Shown here: piece by piece, positions 22,501-25,505 of the stretch
How the letters are laid out: every line of letters begins with the position of its first letter
How positions within the stretch are numbered: the stretch's first letter is position 1
IMG/VR virus record: IMGVR_UViG_3300033153_016037
Span: 1 to 25,505 of that record
Length of the DNA stretch: 25,505 bases
Source of the DNA: a virus
Strand: one strand, 5' to 3'
Position numbers and translations under genes: made by a program
Notes under the pieces: model-generated
Seen by the model: only the letters and a program-made list of their open reading frames with translations
Databases searched by the model: none
What the model was told of the DNA's origin: nothing

Positions 22501-22620
22501 GGTAACGCCGCCGTCCCGGCGGCAGGTAAAGCCGGTGAGGACGCCGGCGCTACGACCACGGGTAACGCCGCCGTCCCGGCGGCAGGTAAAGCCGGTGAGG
22601 ACGCCGGCGCTACGATAACA
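22501..22620 (+). repeat. 60-bp hairpin repeat array 3 (2 units, plus-strand orientation)
   Basis: Two tandem units (22501 and 22561) are nearly identical (only the last few bases differ). The sense strand is plus, opposite to the late-gene arrays, so the repeat again has the same orientation as the transcript. A G-U pair replaces a G-C pair in hairpin 2 (GCCGGTG/CGCCGGC), which keeps the stem in RNA. The array sits just ahead of the ribosome site of the next gene. Confidence 0.92.
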
Positions 22621-22634
22621 AAAAGGAGGCGACC

Positions 22635-22811
22635 ATGCAGGAACCACGGAAAAGAAAATCGTTTAACGAGCACGTGCTGCACCGGCTCAGGATGGGAAAC
22701 TGGTGCCCACGAGTTCAGGGATTCATGAAACGGGAGCACTGCAACCGGGTGGCGGACCCGCGCCACGAGGACTGCCGCGACTGCCCCCGCCGGGAAGTCG
22801 GGGAGGCTTAA
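22635..22811 (+). CDS. 58-residue Cys/His-rich early protein
   Basis: ATG at 22635 has a perfect AAGGAGGCGACC ribosome site. The peptide is strongly basic, with Cys24, Cys36, Cys47 and Cys50 and several histidines ('REHC', 'RHEDCRDCP'), a plausible zinc-binding fold. I do not know the family. It starts the early operon after the repeats, with the next ATG three bases past its stop, so it is very likely translated. It could be a regulator or an accessory to transposition. Confidence 0.68.
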   Translation: MQEPRKRKSFNEHVLHRLRMGNWCPRVQGFMKREHCNRVADPRHEDCRDCPRREVGEA

Positions 22812-22813
22812 CG

Positions 22814-23092
22814 ATGGCTGAAAAAATCAAAACAGTGTTCATTCAGCCTACCGCCGAGATGCCTAAAGATGTCTTTTTAAGATGTCATCACTTCTCTTTT
22901 TTCGCAGAATTGATGGAGCGCGATTCTGAAGGTTTGGTTATATGGGACGAAGCCGCTACTGCCCTTTATAGTGAGAGTTTAGCTGAAGCAGAATATTTTG
23001 GCCTCCAACAGGGTTTCTTCTGTCCCATATTAGAAGTGCCTATCAACTGGTTTTGTAGTGAACCCGAAGAAAGCGAGGTGGCTCATGGCTGA
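22814..23092 (+). CDS. Hypothetical early protein
   Basis: 92 residues from ATG 22814, right after the upstream stop and with GGGGAGG nearby. The sequence 'MAEKIKTVFIQPTAEMPKDVF ... LVIWDEAATALYSES' has a mixed alpha/beta look without a motif that I can name. Its base composition is more AT-rich than its neighbours, which suggests more recent arrival. It overlaps the next gene by 8 bp. Confidence 0.6.
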   Translation: MAEKIKTVFIQPTAEMPKDVFLRCHHFSFFAELMERDSEGLVIWDEAATALYSESLAEAEYFGLQQGFFCPILEVPINWFCSEPEESEVAHG

Positions 23093-23468
23093 CTTTGCGG
23101 ACGGCTACAGGGTAACCCGGGAGCTGGCCCGGAACGACTGGTACGGCATTACCGTGCGGGAGATGGCGGAGCGGCTCGGGTGGGAATACCAGAAAACCCA
23201 CCGGGTGCTGCGCGACGTCGCGGAAGCCGGCGTTTGCCGCTGCGGTGAAAACGGCGCGTGGCGGCTGAGCGAGAATTTTCTCGAACTGCTCACCCGCGCC
23301 CAGGCCAGTTATCTCGACAGGCTGAATCTGCTCGTTCGGCCCGAGCCGCCGAAGCCGTTTATTGCGGCCGTGAACGAATCCGCCGGGGCGGCCGGAGACG
23401 CCGAAGGCGGGGAGGAAATACTTTATTGCACCGGCGGCTATATCGGCGCTCCCCGGACGGGAACGTAA
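23085..23468 (+). CDS. Winged-helix DNA-binding protein
   Basis: 127 residues from ATG 23085 (GAGGTG ribosome site), overlapping the previous gene by 8 bp. Residues about 18-65 form a winged helix ('YGITVREMAERLGWEYQKTHRVLRDVAEAGVCRC ... GAWRLSE': HTH plus wing). The rest is probably an oligomerisation or effector part of unknown type. It likely regulates early or middle genes, or directs the transposase. The longer frame from 23058 lacks its own ribosome site. Confidence 0.7.
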   Translation: MADFADGYRVTRELARNDWYGITVREMAERLGWEYQKTHRVLRDVAEAGVCRCGENGAWRLSENFLELLTRAQASYLDRLNLLVRPEPPKPFIAAVNESAGAAGDAEGGEEILYCTGGYIGAPRTGT

Positions 23469-23487
23469 GAAGCGCGAGAGGGCGACG

Positions 23488-23700
23488 ATGAATCACGAAT
23501 TTTTCCAGTACCCCGACAAGTGCCCGCACTGCGACAGCAAAGACCTTATCTGCCGGACCGTCGGCATGGGATATCTCGCCCGCAGGGCGAGCGGCCGATG
23601 GGAAACCTACGATTTCGAGCCAAAGGACCATATCTTCCGGTTCTGCTGCGCCTACTGCGGCCACCTGTGGGAAGAGAGGATGGAAAAAAATGAGCGGTGA
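23488..23700 (+). CDS. Zinc-ribbon protein
   Basis: 70 residues with 'CPHC' at 12-15 and 'CCAYC' at 53-57, the two halves of a zinc ribbon, and a short basic/aromatic middle. ATG 23488 follows GAGAGGGCGACG. Such small zinc ribbons in phages bind nucleic acid or modulate transcription, but this cannot be specified. It overlaps the next gene by 11 bp. Confidence 0.72.
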   Translation: MNHEFFQYPDKCPHCDSKDLICRTVGMGYLARRASGRWETYDFEPKDHIFRFCCAYCGHLWEERMEKNER

Positions 23701-24046
23701 GCTCTACGCGAATTTTCTGGAACTGCTTCACCTGTTCCAGGGGCGGGCGAACGCGATAAGCCTGCGGGAATTGGCGCATCGGCTGCACACTTCCACCCGG
23801 AAAGTCCAGGAGCTGAAACACCGCGCCGTCCTGGACGGCTACCGGATCGGCAGCTCCACCGGCGGCAAGCACGGCCTGTACCTGATAGTGGACGCCGACG
23901 ACCTGGAACTCGCCGCCCGCCAGATACGCAACCGGATAATCAACCTGGCGCACCTCTTGCGGACTTACGACAAATCAGCGTGGGTTAAGGAGCTGCTGGG
24001 GCAACTCGAAACGCTGAGCGAAACGGAAGAGGACCATGCCGCGTAA
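23690..24046 (+). CDS. Helix-turn-helix / winged-helix regulator
   Basis: 118 residues starting at ATG 23690 inside the end of the previous gene. The N-terminal half is a winged helix ('AISLRELAHRLHTSTRKVQELKHRAVLDGYRIGSS ... GLYLIVD'), similar to HTH_11-type or DeoR/BirA-like domains. The C-terminal half is helical. It probably acts on transcription in the early phase; this is inferred from the fold and the operon place. Confidence 0.7.
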   Translation: MSGELYANFLELLHLFQGRANAISLRELAHRLHTSTRKVQELKHRAVLDGYRIGSSTGGKHGLYLIVDADDLELAARQIRNRIINLAHLLRTYDKSAWVKELLGQLETLSETEEDHAA

Positions 24047-24092
24047 AATCAAAAAACGTCCCGGGCGAAAAAATCGAAGAAGGAGGAAATGA
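24036..24092 (+). CDS. 18-residue very basic mini-ORF
   Basis: ATG at 24036 lies within the end of the previous gene and the frame stops (TGA) exactly at the start codons of the next. It reads MPRKIKKRPGRKNRRRRK, two thirds Arg/Lys. It could couple translation between the two genes or be just chance in a Lys-rich region. Kept at low confidence because I see no clear ribosome site. Confidence 0.3.
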   Translation: MPRKIKKRPGRKNRRRRK

Positions 24093-24829
24093 TGCCGCGA
24101 AAAAAAAATGATAATGGCAATGGCAATGGCAATGGCAAAAAACAAAAACCGGAACCAATCGAAGCGCAGCTTATTGATAAAGACAACGAAGTAAGACGAA
24201 TTGAAGAAGAAACCGCTGAACGGGCATTAATGCCTTTCACCGACAATTTGCCGTATGATTGCACTCGAATTAAAAACGAGTTGAAATTCCTTACGACAAT
24301 TCATGCGGTCAGCGGCTTTGAAATCGGAAAGAGGCTGGTGGCTATATGTGAAAACGAACCGCACAAAGATTTTCAGTATATCCTGGATGAGCTGAACCTC
24401 AGTCGGAGAACAGCCCTTCGTTACATGGAAGCAGCCCGCCGTTTTATTAACGCGCCAAAACTGCGAAAGGGAATTAAGAGCATAAATAAATTGCTCGCGC
24501 TGGACATCAGCGACAAGGAAATCGAAGAAGCGGAACGCACCGGCAAGGTGCTCGGCAGACCGGTGGAGCAGATTGACAGGATGACCATCGCCGAAATCCG
24601 GGAGGAAAACAAGAAGCTGAAAAAGCGCAACGAGGAGGCCAAGGAGCAGGTCGAGCAATTACGCAAGGAGAAGGCCGAGCTGGAGCAGCGGATAAACGAC
24701 TGGCAGGAGGGCGGCAGCGACGACCAGCGGGTGAACGAGTGGATAAACGACCTGGAAAAGAAAATGCGGGTCGTCGCAAGCGCTTTGTCGGCTTCGTCGC
24801 CACCACATTCGACCAGCTCGAGGAGCTGA
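24089..24829 (+). CDS. DUF3102-like helical early protein, frame-broken at its end
   Basis: 246 residues from one of two neighbouring ATGs (24089, 24092) behind AAGGAGGAA. The N-terminus has Asn-Gly repeats encoded by four AATGGC copies (24113-24136). Residues about 55-120 ('YDCTRIKNELKFLTTIHAVSGFEIGKRLVAICENEP ... LNLSRRTALRYMEAARRFI') match the DUF3102 / phage-KilA-like pattern, with a helix-turn-helix. Residues about 170-215 are a coiled coil ('REENKKLKKRNEEAKEQVEQL'). The last 17 residues ('VVASALSASSPPHSTSSRS') look like wrong-frame sequence. The proper tail seems to lie one frame back (24739-24939). The role is probably in early replication or regulation. Confidence 0.72.
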   Translation: MMPRKKNDNGNGNGNGKKQKPEPIEAQLIDKDNEVRRIEEETAERALMPFTDNLPYDCTRIKNELKFLTTIHAVSGFEIGKRLVAICENEPHKDFQYILDELNLSRRTALRYMEAARRFINAPKLRKGIKSINKLLALDISDKEIEEAERTGKVLGRPVEQIDRMTIAEIREENKKLKKRNEEAKEQVEQLRKEKAELEQRINDWQEGGSDDQRVNEWINDLEKKMRVVASALSASSPPHSTSSRS

Positions 24830-24939
24830 ACAGCCGGGTCTACGCCGACCAGGGCATCCACGCGGGCGCTTTGGTAAAGGACGGTTTTTACACGCCGCCG
24901 GATTTCGATAAACCGCTCAAGCCACAGGAAATGGAATAG
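24739..24939 (+). CDS. Probable displaced C-terminal part of the DUF3102-like protein
   Basis: This 66-residue frame has a protein-like body ('RRKRFVGFVATTFDQLEELNSRVYADQG ... PPDFDKP') but a poor GTG start without a good ribosome site, and its first residues overlap the end of the gene before. Going from the longer gene at about 24770 by a -1 shift would give one continuous protein. GAAAAGAAAATG lies there, an A-rich stretch where slippage by ribosome or polymerase is plausible. Alternatively this is an ordinary frameshift mutation. It ends 5 bp before the transposase. Confidence 0.55.
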   Translation: MDKRPGKENAGRRKRFVGFVATTFDQLEELNSRVYADQGIHAGALVKDGFYTPPDFDKPLKPQEME

Positions 24940-24944
24940 ACAAA

Positions 24945-25505
24945 TTGCGCGAGCTGGCCAAACTGTACGCCTCCAACAAACCGGAGGCTGAAATCGCAGT
25001 CATGTTCGCCGAGTGCGCCAACGCGCACGAACGCGCCCGGCTGCAGCGGCGCATCAGCGAGATTACCGGCTGGTCGCGCAACAAGGTTTACGAACTGGCG
25101 CGCAAGGGCGGCTGGTCGAGCGGGCGGAAAACCCGCGCGGATAAGGGTAGGTGGGCGCTATCACAGGAGCAGGTGCTCCAATTGGCGGCGCTTACGAAAA
25201 AGAGCAAGCGCAAGGGCAGGCGGATGATAGCTCCCGCTGAAGTGGTGCTCGACGTGGCGCGGATGAACGGGCTGGTGGACAAGGAGGTCAGCCCGGCCAG
25301 CCTGTGCCGGTACCTGCGTAATCTCAACCTGAGCCGCAAGCAGCAGCGAGAAGCGATAGATAACGGCACGCACACGAACATCGCTACGGAACATCCGAAC
25401 CACGAGTGGCAGGTGGACGTCACGCCGTGCGTGCAGTTTTATTTTAATAAAAAGGGCCTCAAAGTAGATGATTCCATATATGATCCGGTGGCAAAGAATA
25501 AAACC
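24945..25505 (+). CDS. Transposase of the DDE/rve type, N-terminal part (partial at window end)
   Basis: An open frame runs from TTG 24945 (GGAA eight bases ahead) to the end of the window; the upstream stop in frame is TAA 24909-24911, so no ATG is available. The first 60 residues hold a helix-turn-helix ('RRISEITGWSRNKVYELARKGG'), the middle is basic with 'SPASLCRYLRNLNLSRKQ', and 'HEWQVDVTPCVQFYFNKKGLKVDD' contains the first catalytic Asp of the DDE core. The rest of the core is beyond the window. This matches MuA-like phage transposases that integrate and replicate by transposition. It is the best evidence that this is a transposable phage rather than one using a tyrosine integrase. Confidence 0.85.
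   Translation, partial: MRELAKLYASNKPEAEIAVMFAECANAHERARLQRRISEITGWSRNKVYELARKGGWSSGRKTRADKGRWALSQEQVLQLAALTKKSKRKGRRMIAPAEVVLDVARMNGLVDKEVSPASLCRYLRNLNLSRKQQREAIDNGTHTNIATEHPNHEWQVDVTPCVQFYFNKKGLKVDDSIYDPVAKNKT

Noticed and set aside
22291-22728. 145-codon plus-strand gene
   Set aside because: It crosses two hairpins and two repeat units and then runs out of frame over the well-supported 58-residue gene at 22635.
1-25505. tRNA or rRNA genes
   Set aside because: No cloverleaf-like sequence or rRNA core motif was noticed on either strand; a dedicated tRNA search was not possible.

Overview
The window is most of a temperate, probably transposable (Mu-like) tailed-phage genome. A divergent repressor / cro-like control region lies near 22.0 kb. 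Left of it, on the minus strand, runs a nearly gap-free cascade: a small regulatory pair, lysis genes, packaging genes, head genes and tail genes, ending at base 1 with a large tail-hub protein. Right of it, on the plus strand, is an early operon of small regulators that leads into a DDE transposase cut by the window edge. MuF-type head protein, XkdF-type protease, HK97-like capsid, tail tube without a visible sheath gene, and a tape measure of about 626 residues together indicate a Mu-like life style with a long, flexible, non-contractile tail, as in the B3/D3112 kind of transposable phage. The divergent late and early blocks differ from the collinear order of Mu.

Host: nothing in the window identifies it. 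A lipoprotein signal, a second internal lipobox in a lysis gene and a GC-rich coding bias fit a Gram-negative (diderm) host. GC-rich 60-bp interspersed repeats, here found between phage genes, resemble repeat families I associate with PVC-type and other uncultured environmental bacteria; this is a weak inference.

Layout. 1-3978 tail hub; 3975-5855 tape measure; 5856-6128 repeat array; 6129-6714 tail assembly chaperone with a frameshifted long form; 6715-6926 repeat array; 6927-8159 tail tube; 8201-9099 tail terminator-like and head-closure proteins; 9101-10597 a beta-helix/connector fusion; 10681-11928 major capsid; 11995-13332 protease with nested scaffold; 13348-14118 MuF; 14102-15616 portal; 15617-17867 small protein and terminase subunits; 17869-19606 lysis cassette (M15 endolysin, a two-part membrane protein, an XhlA-like membrane protein, a zinc-ribbon peptide); 19607-19853 non-coding with a repeated ATTTCAC motif; 19854-20736 two regulatory-type genes behind a consensus sigma70 promoter; 20842-20873 terminator; 20948-21286 lipoprotein; 21297-22016 LexA/CI-type repressor; 22025-22052 early promoter; 22060-24939 early regulators; 24945 to the end transposase.

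How it works together: the self-cleavable repressor should hold the early promoter shut and respond to RecA. The lipoprotein just downstream of it would be made in the lysogen and may protect or alter the host envelope. After induction, the cro-like protein, the small DNA-binding and zinc-ribbon proteins and the transposase replicate the genome; the leftward block then builds virions and lyses the cell. The least ordinary points are an apparent -2 frameshift in the tail chaperone, a beta-helix fused to a head-tail connector, a sequence module shared between capsid and tail tube, and hairpin repeats always oriented with transcription, several of them starting exactly at gene stop codons.
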